A stretch of DNA of 64,000 bases from Clostridia bacterium (GTDB lineage: Bacteria; Bacillota; Clostridia; Oscillospirales; Acutalibacteraceae), in assembly GCA_017428625.1 (NCBI GenBank), contig JAFRQM010000011.1, positions 62,001 through 126,000 on the forward strand, in the 5' to 3' direction. A program made the translations under genes and the position numbers. How positions within the stretch are numbered: the first letter of the stretch is position 1; each line of letters starts with the position of its first letter. Positions 8,358 through 15,753 of the stretch are shown in pieces. The notes below the pieces were generated by a model. That model saw only the letters and a program-made list of their open reading frames with translations. It searched no databases and had not been told where the DNA came from.

Positions 8358-9854
8358 TTAATCTCCTGAAATACTGTCTGCTTTTTGAACTTCAAAATCA
8401 AAAGTAACACCGTTAGCCTCATTGTGAACCGAACAACCCATTCCGTGGTTATCCGCAATAGCTTTAACTATTGAAAGACCGAGTCCGAAGCGGTTTTCGT
8501 TTCTTGAATGTGCTTTATCCGCCCTGTAAAAACTCTCCCATATTCTGTTAAGGTCGGATTCTTCAATATTGTCACCTGTATTAAAAACTCTGACAATCCA
8601 TCTGTCATCTGTCTCTTCACAATTAAGTTCAATTAACATTTCATTTTTACAATGAGATATTGCATTAGAAATGTAATTTTTTATAATAATTTCAATTTTG
8701 TCTTTTTGAGCGTAACAAAAAACATTGTCTTGAATATTATTTGTGATTTTGATTCCTTTGTCGGATATAAGAAGGGAAAAATGAGAAATAACATCTTTTA
8801 TTTGTTCGCTGAGGTTGTATTTAACGGGATTAAATGATTCTGAAATGTTTTCAAGTTTTGAAAGCTCAAGCAGTTCAACAACAAGTCCGTTCATTTTTTT
8901 ACTCTCTTCGCTTATTATCTCACAGTATTCCTGAATAACTTTGGGATCATCGCTGATTCCGGAAGATAAACCTTCGGCATAACCTGAAATAATGGCAATC
9001 GGAGTTTTCAATTCATGTGAAACATTGCTGATAAATTCACGGCGATGTTCAATGTCGGCTTCAAGTTGCAGATTTTTTTGTCTTAAATCATATAATGTTG
9101 AATCAAGCGTGGTTGATAAAATGTTTATACTGTCTCCGAGTTCACCTATTTCATCTTTACTGTATGGCTTGCATTTTCTTGCAAAATTCAGGTTAGCCAT
9201 ATCTTTTGTAACATCATTCATCTCTTCAAGAGGTTTGGTGAATCTTGAAACATATCTGTAAACGAAAAGAAGCATCAAAAAAGCAATAAAAACACATATC
9301 AAAATAAAAACACGGGTTGCAACTGCAACATTACTGTCTATAATTGCAACAGAAGAGAAAATGTGCAGTTTCTCATTTGATGAAAGTTCTCTTGTGTAAA
9401 CAAGGTATTCTGCCTTTGTCGCTATTTTTTTTCTTCGTTCATATAAGCCGGATCTGTTTTTATAACTGTATGTCGTAACATTTTCAGTCTGCTGATATTC
9501 TGAATCTGAAGCACCGGAAGAATAAGTGTGCGCACTGCTTTGAGCAGAATAACCGTCGGATGATTGATAAGCAATAGTGTTGTCGGGATTGATAAGTTCA
9601 AAACTGATATTATTATTGACAGCGATTGAATACAGGTCAAAATAATATGTAGAACTACCGGGTAAAACTGAATCAATATCTTCGGATATTTGTGCTAAGT
9701 TATTATATGTTCTGTAAATAAGAACCGTTGACAGGGAAGGACCCGCAACAAAGCATATCAAACCAAAAAACACTGTTAAAATCACAAACAACGATATAAA
9801 CATTTTGGTTCTTATTCTGTTTAATACTGGTCGTCGGTCAGAAGTTTTTTTCAA
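8358..9854 (-). CDS. Sensor histidine kinase (HAMP, HisKA, HATPase)
   Basis: 498 residues in the classical order: membrane helix about 17-40, an extracellular sensor segment (about 41-178) rich in Ser/Tyr, a second helix about 182-202, HAMP (about 203-255), a HisKA with the phospho-accepting His280 in NVSHELKTPIA, and an ATPase with the N box (KNYISNAISH) and G2 box (FGLGLSIVKAI). It autophosphorylates and passes the phosphate to the response regulator whose stop it overlaps by four bases. The signal is unknown. It is followed directly by the DUF5696 lipoprotein, a candidate sensing or effector partner. Confidence 0.93.
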   Translation of the reverse strand: MKKTSDRRPVLNRIRTKMFISLFVILTVFFGLICFVAGPSLSTVLIYRTYNNLAQISEDIDSVLPGSSTYYFDLYSIAVNNNISFELINPDNTIAYQSSDGYSAQSSAHTYSSGASDSEYQQTENVTTYSYKNRSGLYERRKKIATKAEYLVYTRELSSNEKLHIFSSVAIIDSNVAVATRVFILICVFIAFLMLLFVYRYVSRFTKPLEEMNDVTKDMANLNFARKCKPYSKDEIGELGDSINILSTTLDSTLYDLRQKNLQLEADIEHRREFISNVSHELKTPIAIISGYAEGLSSGISDDPKVIQEYCEIISEESKKMNGLVVELLELSKLENISESFNPVKYNLSEQIKDVISHFSLLISDKGIKITNNIQDNVFCYAQKDKIEIIIKNYISNAISHCKNEMLIELNCEETDDRWIVRVFNTGDNIEESDLNRIWESFYRADKAHSRNENRFGLGLSIVKAIADNHGMGCSVHNEANGVTFDFEVQKADSISGD

Positions 9855-10540
9855 TTTTTATTTACCTCAATTTTATATCCTATTCCGTAAATTGTTTTTA
9901 AATGCAACTCGCCCCAGTCACCGAGTTTTGTTCTTATTCTGGCAACGTGTGAATCCACAGTTCTTGCGTCACCTATAAAATCAATTCCCCATATATCATC
10001 AAGCAACTGCTCTCTGGAATATGTTCTTCCGGGAGCATCGGCAAGTTTAACAAGAATATTATATTCTTTGTTTGTAAAATCAATCGAAACATTATTTAAA
10101 AAAACTTCATGTGCTGGTTTATTGATTCTCAATGAATCAATAATAATAATATCATCGGAAGATTCGATAGAAGACTTGTTGTATCTTTTAAGTAAAGCTT
10201 CAATTCTTTTTACAAGAACACCCGGGCTGAACGGTTTTGTTACATATTCATCACAGCCGGCTTCGAATCCGTTTAACTGATCAAATTCCTGACTTCTTGC
10301 CGTAAGCATAATAATAGGGATATCTGATTTTCTTCGGATTGTTCTGCATACTTCCCATCCGTCTGTGTCAGGCATCATAATATCAAGAACGGCAAGATCT
10401 ATATCATTTGTGTTATTAAACAGCTCAATAGCCTTTGAGCCGTTTTCAGCCTGAACGGTTTCATAACCGTTCTTATGAAGAAAATCACATATCAGTCTTC
10501 TTATCAATGCTTCGTCATCAGCTACAAGAATTTTACTCAT
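9851..10540 (-). CDS. OmpR-family response regulator
   Basis: A 229-residue transcription factor with a receiver domain (about 1-115: acidic DDE at 8-10, phospho-acceptor Asp53 in VLDIMMPD, conserved Lys in YVTKPFSP) and a C-terminal winged helix (about 130-227, ending RTVDSHVARIRTKLGD and IYGIGYKIE). It is the cognate partner of the overlapping kinase gene and is the first gene of a six-gene minus-strand run ending in asnS. It may regulate the cluster; no repeated operator was recognised in its upstream region. Confidence 0.94.
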   Translation of the reverse strand: MSKILVADDEALIRRLICDFLHKNGYETVQAENGSKAIELFNNTNDIDLAVLDIMMPDTDGWEVCRTIRRKSDIPIIMLTARSQEFDQLNGFEAGCDEYVTKPFSPGVLVKRIEALLKRYNKSSIESSDDIIIIDSLRINKPAHEVFLNNVSIDFTNKEYNILVKLADAPGRTYSREQLLDDIWGIDFIGDARTVDSHVARIRTKLGDWGELHLKTIYGIGYKIEVNKN

Positions 10541-10692
10541 ATATTAACACTTCCAAAAATATTCAATATATAATAACATATTTATTTATAATAAATCAAT
10601 ATTTTTTTAGTTTATAAATTTTTGCAAATAATTTAAGTCAGGTTGCACAATTTTAATTAAAAAGAACTGCATTTTATGTTATAAATTAAAAA

Positions 10693-10724
10693 TTTTGCAA
10701 GTTGATAATAAAAAACTTGCAAAA
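10693..10724. repeat. Perfect 11-bp inverted repeat upstream of the aminotransferase
   Basis: TTTTGCAAGTT (10693-10703) and AACTTGCAAAA (10714-10724) are exact reverse complements with a 10-base centre, 60 bases before the start codon. The right arm includes TTGCAA, which could be a -35 with TAATAT at 10740-10745 (16-base spacing), so the repeat may be an operator. An RNA hairpin is the alternative. The rest of 10541-10783 is AT-rich and holds nothing else I can name apart from a possible minus-strand promoter for the response regulator. Confidence 0.5.
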
Positions 10725-10783
10725 AACGGTGTTTTATCATAATATATTTATTGAATTATTGATACTTTTGGAGGAAATCCGTA

Positions 10784-12067
10784 ATGGATATGCATAATCT
10801 CAGTGATAATGAATTAAAAGAACATCTCAGTGCCCTTTATGATGAGTATGAAACTTTTAAATCAATGAACCGTCATCTTGATATGTCAAGAGGCAAGCCC
10901 GGCGCAATGCAGTTAAAATTATCCGGTGAAATTCTTGAGCAAAAATATATGGGTAATTTTCTCAGCAAAAGCGGAATAGACTGCCGAAGTTACGGATTAC
11001 TTGACGGAATTGATGAATGTAAATCCATATTTTCCGAGTTGCTTGATGTTCCGAAAAGTAATATAATAATTTTCGGTAACTCAAGTCTTAATGTAATGTT
11101 TGATTACATTTCTCAGTGCATGCTTTTCGGCGCATCAGGTAAAACACCGTGGTGCAAACTTGACAAGGTAAAATTCCTTTGTCCGGTTCCAGGATATGAC
11201 AGGCATTTTTCAATTTGCGAACTCTTCGGGATTGAAATGATCAATATTCCGATGAACGACGAAGGTCCCGATATGGATCTTATTGAGGAATATATAAAAG
11301 ATGAAAGTGTCAAAGGAGTTTTCTGCGTTCCTAAATATTCAAACCCCAACGGTATTACTTACAGCGACAATATTGTCAGACGATTTGCTTCTCTGAAGCC
11401 GGCTGCCGAAGACTTCAGAGTAATATGGGATAACGCTTATTTTGTTCACCCTCTTTATGATGATGACGATAAGTTGCAGAATATTTTTGATGTATGCAAA
11501 GAGTTCGGAACCGAAGACCATTTTATTGAAGTTGTTTCTACTTCAAAAATAACATTTCCCGGATCCGGCGTAGCTGTTCTTGCAGCATCTGATGAGAATA
11601 TTTCAGAAATTAAAACCAGAATGACAATTCAGACAATCGGTCATGACAAAATGAATATGCTCCGCCACGCACATTTTTTCAAAGATGCAGACGGCGTTTA
11701 TGGTCATATGAAAAAACACGCAGATATTATCAGACCGAAATTTGAGTTGATTCTTGATGCGTTTGAAAAGTATCTCGGCGGCAAAGGCATAAGTGACTGG
11801 ACTTCTCCCAGGGGAGGCTATTTTATCAGTCTGAATGTTTTGAACGGATGTGCCAAAAGAGTTGTCAGCCTTTGTTCAGAAGCGGGAGTAAAACTTACAG
11901 ACGCCGGGGCAACATTTCCTTACGGAACAGATCCGGATGACAGAAATATCCGAATTGCACCGACATATCCGTCTGTTGATGATTTATCTCTTGCGGTTGA
12001 GATTCTGTGTGTATGCATAAAAATAGCATGTTATGAAAAAATACTTAAAGATAAAAAAGAAATGTAA
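10784..12067 (+). CDS. MocR/AspB-like PLP-dependent aminotransferase
   Basis: A fold-type I aminotransferase of 427 residues of the aspartate/alanine-glyoxylate-like class recorded as Aminotran_MocR. The N-terminal DMSRGKPGAMQL, YGLLDGI, the PKYSNPNG motif, the DNAYFVHPL Asp/Tyr pair that holds PLP, and the Schiff-base Lys in STSKITFPGSG are visible, with a C-terminal RIAPTYPS carrying the substrate Arg. It is a stand-alone aminotransferase without a DNA-binding domain. Substrate is uncertain; amino acid/2-oxoglutarate exchange is likely. GGAGG lies nine bases before the ATG, and a strong terminator follows, so it is monocistronic. Confidence 0.85.
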   Translation: MDMHNLSDNELKEHLSALYDEYETFKSMNRHLDMSRGKPGAMQLKLSGEILEQKYMGNFLSKSGIDCRSYGLLDGIDECKSIFSELLDVPKSNIIIFGNSSLNVMFDYISQCMLFGASGKTPWCKLDKVKFLCPVPGYDRHFSICELFGIEMINIPMNDEGPDMDLIEEYIKDESVKGVFCVPKYSNPNGITYSDNIVRRFASLKPAAEDFRVIWDNAYFVHPLYDDDDKLQNIFDVCKEFGTEDHFIEVVSTSKITFPGSGVAVLAASDENISEIKTRMTIQTIGHDKMNMLRHAHFFKDADGVYGHMKKHADIIRPKFELILDAFEKYLGGKGISDWTSPRGGYFISLNVLNGCAKRVVSLCSEAGVKLTDAGATFPYGTDPDDRNIRIAPTYPSVDDLSLAVEILCVCIKIACYEKILKDKKEM

Positions 12068-12077
12068 ATTATTTATT

Positions 12078-12102
12078 AAAAAGCCGCTGTATGCGGCTTT
12101 TT
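12078..12102 (+). terminator. Terminator after the aminotransferase
   Basis: AAAAAGCCGC and GCGGCTTTTT form a stem with a TGTAT loop, ending in a T run. It starts 10 bases after the stop codon. Confidence 0.9.
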
Positions 12103-12105
12103 AAT

Positions 12106-12134
12106 TTGACAAAACCGAATTTAAAAAGTAAAAT
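12106..12134 (+). promoter_or_regulatory. Sigma-A promoter of the TetR-family gene
   Basis: TTGACA at 12106-12111 and TAAAAT at 12129-12134, 17-base spacer, 32 bases before the start codon. It begins right at the end of the preceding terminator. Confidence 0.7.
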
Positions 12135-12166
12135 ATATATTAATAATAATAACAGGAGCATTAATT

Positions 12167-12736
12167 ATGGCTAAGCAGGAATATAAAAGCGCTATAAGAT
12201 CAAAATCATTTATAAAGCATGCTCTTATTAAATTGCTTTCCGAAAAAGATTTTGACAGAATAACGGTTACAGAAGTAATTGAAACTTCAGGCATCAGCAG
12301 AGGAACGTTCTATTCACATTATAAATCACTAGATGATGTTATAGATCAGATAGTTGATGATGAATACAACAAAATCGTCGGGCTCATCGGTGAAAATTGC
12401 GAAATTTATTTCAATCCCGATAATGTTCTTATGATTGTTTCTACCATTTTTGATTATATAGAAGACGACAAAGAATATTACACCGGAATCATCAATTATA
12501 AACCGATTTTCGATTCAGTAATGTGTAAAATCTCCGAAAAGTATAAAAATGAGGCATTCAGGGTAATTAAAGAAAAATGTATTATTCAAAATGATGATGA
12601 AGCTAATTATATTCTGGTCTATACTGTTGGCGGCATTATTTATGAAATACTTAAATGGTCTAAGGATGACACAAAACTTAACGCCAATATGGTAGTAAAC
12701 ATATTAAGTTCCATGTTCAGAAATTACATAAAATAA
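12167..12736 (+). CDS. TetR-family transcriptional regulator
   Basis: 189 residues with a TetR-type N-terminal helix-turn-helix (about 10-57: IKLLSEKDFDRITVTEVIE, then SGISRGTFYSHYKSLDDV). The C-terminal ligand domain ends in ILSSMFRNYIK and resembles the short type found in many Clostridia (TetR_C_7/8-like). The ligand is not predictable. It is flanked by its own promoter and terminator. The nearest possible target is the convergent small multidrug export-type gene, but the two are not divergently arranged, so a regulatory link is only a guess. Confidence 0.88.
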   Translation: MAKQEYKSAIRSKSFIKHALIKLLSEKDFDRITVTEVIETSGISRGTFYSHYKSLDDVIDQIVDDEYNKIVGLIGENCEIYFNPDNVLMIVSTIFDYIEDDKEYYTGIINYKPIFDSVMCKISEKYKNEAFRVIKEKCIIQNDDEANYILVYTVGGIIYEILKWSKDDTKLNANMVVNILSSMFRNYIK

Positions 12737-12740
12737 TAAA

Positions 12741-12766
12741 AGAAGGCAACAAGCCTTCTTTTTTAA
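12741..12766. terminator. Terminator after the TetR gene
   Basis: AGAAGGC (12741-12747) and GCCTTCT (12753-12759) with an AACAA loop, followed by TTTTT. It separates two convergent genes. Confidence 0.85.
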
Positions 12767-12775
12767 TCTGTATTT

Positions 12776-13276
12776 TCAGACAATAGAGCCCAATATTCCA
12801 TAAATCAATCCGCCCATAATCAGGTCGGCAATAAAAACGCCGAAAGCAATTACAGGGAATGATACTCTTATTCTCATCTCAAGCAACGCAGCAATCAGCG
12901 AACCAGTCCATCCTCCTGTTCCCGGTATGGGAATTGCAACAAACAAGAGAAGCCCGAGACCTTTCCAGCGAAGCGCTTTTTCACTTCTTAAATATGTTTT
13001 ATCTTCAAGTTTTTTAACTATTTCCGAAAAGATTTTTTTGTTTTTTAAAAAACGGAATACCCTTCTGATAAAAAGAAGAATAAAAGGGACAGGCAGCATG
13101 TTTCCGGCATAGCAAATCAAAAACGCTTTCAGATAGCCAATTTCAAAAAGTTTTGCCGCAAACATTCCGCCTCTTAATTCAACAATCGGAAGCATTGATA
13201 TTAAAAATACAATCAGTTCATTCGGAACTATGCCGCCGAATGTTGAAATTACAACATCGGCAATGTGTTCTGCCAA
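12776..13276 (-). CDS. Small multidrug export-type membrane protein (COG2426/Sm_multidrug_ex)
   Basis: A 166-residue membrane protein with about four hydrophobic segments and the family motif VELRGGMFAA (about 30-39), plus the PVPFILLFIRR and AIPIPGTGGWTGSLIAALL segments shared with this DedA/SNARE-associated-like group. The name small multidrug export protein is historical and the transported substrate is not established. It lies 38 bases downstream of the Nudix gene on the same strand, so the two are probably cotranscribed. Confidence 0.82.
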   Translation of the reverse strand: MAEHIADVVISTFGGIVPNELIVFLISMLPIVELRGGMFAAKLFEIGYLKAFLICYAGNMLPVPFILLFIRRVFRFLKNKKIFSEIVKKLEDKTYLRSEKALRWKGLGLLLFVAIPIPGTGGWTGSLIAALLEMRIRVSFPVIAFGVFIADLIMGGLIYGILGSIV

Positions 13277-13314
13277 TCACATTCCCACCTTTCTGAATGC
13301 GATACGCAGCCTTG

Positions 13315-14052
13315 TCAAATATTTACAAGATTGTGGTGCGCAATAAATTCATCAGCATTTCGAAGAATATTTTTGTCATTAATAAACTTCAGCGTTTCCA
13401 TCGCTTTATCATAGTTCAGCCAGATATAATCTTCTATTTCTTCTTTTTGAATCACGGTTTGAGTATCATCGGTTGAAGCAAGAAATATAATGACTGATTT
13501 TTCGATTTTGCCCTGAATGGAATACTCGGATTTTAAAGCAAACCGGGGAATAATCTTAATATGAATTCCGGTTTCTTCGAGAACTTCACGAATGGCTGTC
13601 TGTTCGGAAGTTTCACCCTTCTCATTATGACCTTTCGGAAATCCCCAATGTGTGCTTCTGCGGTTTTTAATTAACAGATAGCGAAGTTCACCATTGATTA
13701 TTCGATAAATGACCGCTCCGCAGGAGCGTTCATAAAGGCATTCAAGTTTATAAGTTTCCGCGTTTTCGGCAAATGAAACAGCATCTGCTATCTGATGAAA
13801 AACAAATTTCATATTTTTCGGAGAAACAATGTAAACAGATGTGCCGTCTTTGCGCTTCAGAACAGCCACAACCCTGCCGTCAAATGTGCGAACAGGATGC
13901 GTAACGCCCATAATATAGGCACAGGCAGGTGAAGAACCGAAAACTTTTTTGCCTTCAATGGTGCCATAGTTAAGTTTGTAATCAAATCCGAATTGATTAT
14001 TCAGGGAATGAATCGGGTTTGTAACCTTTACTCTGACATAAGTGCCGAGCAT
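13315..14052 (-). CDS. Pyrophosphatase-like domain fused to a Nudix hydrolase
   Basis: Residues about 110-240 form a Nudix hydrolase with a full Nudix box: G141, E147, R155-E156, E159-E160, G162, and WGFPKGH before it. Such enzymes hydrolyse nucleoside diphosphates linked to another group. Residues 1-105 resemble the small inorganic-pyrophosphatase-type domain of Clostridia (LNYGTIEG, then AYIMGVTHPVRTFDGRVVAV and an IADAVSFAE helix). In that family an Asp precedes AY; here the sequence is PACAY, with Cys44 in its place, so this half may be catalytically dead and serve for binding. The Nudix substrate is unknown. Gene order suggests cotranscription with the membrane protein gene downstream. 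Confidence 0.8.
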   Translation of the reverse strand: MLGTYVRVKVTNPIHSLNNQFGFDYKLNYGTIEGKKVFGSSPACAYIMGVTHPVRTFDGRVVAVLKRKDGTSVYIVSPKNMKFVFHQIADAVSFAENAETYKLECLYERSCGAVIYRIINGELRYLLIKNRRSTHWGFPKGHNEKGETSEQTAIREVLEETGIHIKIIPRFALKSEYSIQGKIEKSVIIFLASTDDTQTVIQKEEIEDYIWLNYDKAMETLKFINDKNILRNADEFIAHHNLVNI

Positions 14053-14125
14053 TATTCACTCCGCCTTCTTTCGGAAGAATAAAACAGATTTTTATTCCGC
14101 ATTATTCCAGATTAAATACAAAAAT

Positions 14126-14154
14126 ATTATAATTGCAATCTATGATAATTACAA
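14126..14154 (-). promoter_or_regulatory. Sigma-A promoter of the Nudix gene
   Basis: On the minus strand TTGTAA (14154-14149) and TATAAT (14131-14126) are 17 bases apart, 73 bases before the start codon. Confidence 0.6.
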
Positions 14155-14176
14155 GCACAAATTCGATTTTTGTTGA

Positions 14177-14215
14177 AAAATTATTTTTGTAAACTAACAA
14201 AATTATTTTTGTAAA
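14177..14215. repeat. 17-bp perfect direct repeat, 22-bp period, upstream of nrdR
   Basis: AAAATTATTTTTGTAAA occurs at 14177-14193 and again at 14199-14215, exactly two helical turns apart and 12 bases before the nrdR -35. It does not look like the NrdR box. It could be a tandem operator for an unknown regulator. Confidence 0.5.
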
Positions 14216-14227
14216 ATAAAAATGTTC

Positions 14228-14255
14228 TTGCAATACATAATAAATATGGTATAAT
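14228..14255 (+). promoter_or_regulatory. Extended -10 promoter of nrdR
   Basis: TTGCAA at 14228-14233, a 16-base spacer, and TATAAT at 14250-14255 preceded by TGG (extended -10). Transcription would begin near 14262, just before a small hairpin ACGCAA-TAAG-TTGCGT at 14268-14283. Confidence 0.75.
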
Positions 14256-14308
14256 AATTTTTAAATAACGCAATAAGTTGCGTATTCAACTTGAAAGGGT
14301 GATTTGGT

Positions 14309-14764
14309 TTGAAATGTCCGTTTTGCGGTTTTGAAGAAAGTAAAGTAATTGATTCACGTCCTACGGATGAAGGTGAGCGCATACGCCGCCGCAGAGAATG
14401 CATCAGTTGCGGTAAAAGATTTACTACTTATGAAATAATTGAAAGTGTTCCTGTAATTGTTGTTAAAAAAGATAAATCAAGAGAAGTTTTTGACAGAAAT
14501 AAACTCTTTAACGGTATGCTTAAATCCTGTGAAAAGCGTCCTGTTTCACTTGAAACTCTTGAAACGGCGGTTAACGATATTGAAGCTGTTCTTCAAAACT
14601 CGCTTGACCGTGAAGTTACTTCCGACCGTATCGGTGAACTCGCAATGGAAAAACTTAAAAATATTGATGAAGTTGCATATGTGCGTTTTGCTTCCGTTTA
14701 CAGACAGTTCAAAGATATTAATACTTTTATGGAAGAACTTGCAAAACTTCTCAGCGATAAATAA
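14309..14764 (+). CDS. nrdR: Transcriptional repressor NrdR
   Basis: A 151-residue repressor of ribonucleotide reductase genes that senses dATP/ATP. It has the N-terminal zinc ribbon (CPFCG...C.SCGKRF, residues 3-38) and the ATP-cone (about 49-139: [24 protein letters not shown]...). [17 protein letters not shown] is nearly identical to the family consensus. The start is TTG, fixed by the zinc ribbon and by GAAAGGGTGA upstream. No nrd genes are in the window, so its targets lie elsewhere. Confidence 0.97.
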   Translation: MKCPFCGFEESKVIDSRPTDEGERIRRRRECISCGKRFTTYEIIESVPVIVVKKDKSREVFDRNKLFNGMLKSCEKRPVSLETLETAVNDIEAVLQNSLDREVTSDRIGELAMEKLKNIDEVAYVRFASVYRQFKDINTFMEELAKLLSDK

Positions 14765-14776
14765 TATTATTAATAT

Positions 14777-14815
14777 AGCAGGCGTGTCTTACGGCATTCC
14801 TGCTTGTTTGATGTT
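14777..14815 (+). terminator. Weak hairpin terminator after nrdR
   Basis: AGCAGG (14777-14782) and CCTGCT (14799-14804) with a possible inner CGT/ACG pair, followed by TGTTTGATGTTTT. Read-through into the next gene is possible, since no clear promoter fits between this hairpin and 14847. Confidence 0.5.
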
Positions 14816-14846
14816 TTGACAATATTAATTTAAAAAAGAGGTTTTT

Positions 14847-15740
14847 ATGCAAAAGTTTAATTCATATTCAGGTGTTTATTCTTTACTTCTCACTCCGTTC
14901 AATGAAGATAAAAGCATTGACTTTAAAGTATATGAACAATATGTTGAGTGGCAGGCCTCAAAAAATCCGCAGCATCTTTTCGCCGTGTGCGGCTCATCTG
15001 AAATGTCATCGCTTACACTTGATGAAAGGGAAAAGCTCGCGAAACTCGCCGTTAAAAACGCCGGCGGAATTTCCGTTTTCGCCACGGCAAACCTTGAACC
15101 GTCGTGGGACGGACAGGTTGAAGAGGTTAAAAGGATAGAACAAACAGGTGTTGACGGCCTTGTCTTTATAACAAAAGGTTACGGTAATGATAATGAAAGG
15201 CTGTTTAAATATCTTTATGATTTATGCTGCCTTACCGAACTGCCGATTATGCTTTATGAATTTCCGGGCACACAGCCTCATCTTATGGCGGGCGAAGTTT
15301 ACGGCAGGCTTGTTGAAACAGGCAGGGTGGTCAGCATAAAAGACACAACCTGCACTATCGAAGGAATTAAAGATAAAATCGCATATCAAGGTGATTCCAA
15401 TGTTTTGCAGGCAAATATGCCTTATCTGTATGACGCATTTGTTGCCGGAGCGAGAGGTGTGGTTGCCACTCCCACTACCTGCGGCGCGCATCTTTTTGTA
15501 AAAATATGGGATGAAGTCTGCAGGGGTGATTTTGAAGCCGCCAAACATACACATGAGCATATTATTCTTCTTGACAACGCAATAGACAGCGGCTTTAACG
15601 CCACGGCGAAATACCTTGTTAATCTGCAGGGCGTTCCGATGAATTGGGTAACAAGGGGCAACAATGTTCTCGCGCCTCAAAAACTCAATATGCTCAGAGT
15701 CTGGTACGGCTGGGCAAAATCACAGGGCATTATGCCTTAA
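14847..15740 (+). CDS. DapA/NanA-family class I aldolase
   Basis: A 297-residue TIM-barrel lyase of the dihydrodipicolinate synthase/N-acetylneuraminate lyase superfamily. The Schiff-base Lys165 (VVSIKDTTCT) and catalytic Tyr137 (PIMLYEFPG) are in the family positions. The usual GTTGE/GSTGE loop reads CGSSEMSSLT, so it departs from both DapA and NanA. I infer a 2-keto-3-deoxy-sugar-acid or similar aldolase and not lysine synthesis, because the next three genes are a class II aldolase, a dehydrogenase and a PHP protein. It is the first gene of that operon (15-base gap to the next). Confidence 0.82.
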   Translation: MQKFNSYSGVYSLLLTPFNEDKSIDFKVYEQYVEWQASKNPQHLFAVCGSSEMSSLTLDEREKLAKLAVKNAGGISVFATANLEPSWDGQVEEVKRIEQTGVDGLVFITKGYGNDNERLFKYLYDLCCLTELPIMLYEFPGTQPHLMAGEVYGRLVETGRVVSIKDTTCTIEGIKDKIAYQGDSNVLQANMPYLYDAFVAGARGVVATPTTCGAHLFVKIWDEVCRGDFEAAKHTHEHIILLDNAIDSGFNATAKYLVNLQGVPMNWVTRGNNVLAPQKLNMLRVWYGWAKSQGIMP

Positions 15741-15753
15741 AAGAATGGTTAAA

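Noticed and set aside
14053..14308. Possible riboswitch before nrdR
   Set aside because: Only a short hairpin and direct repeats are seen; no known aptamer layout is recognisable.
14847..15740. DapA for lysine synthesis
   Set aside because: The GxxGE loop is altered and neighbours are carbohydrate enzymes, so a sugar-acid aldolase is the better reading.
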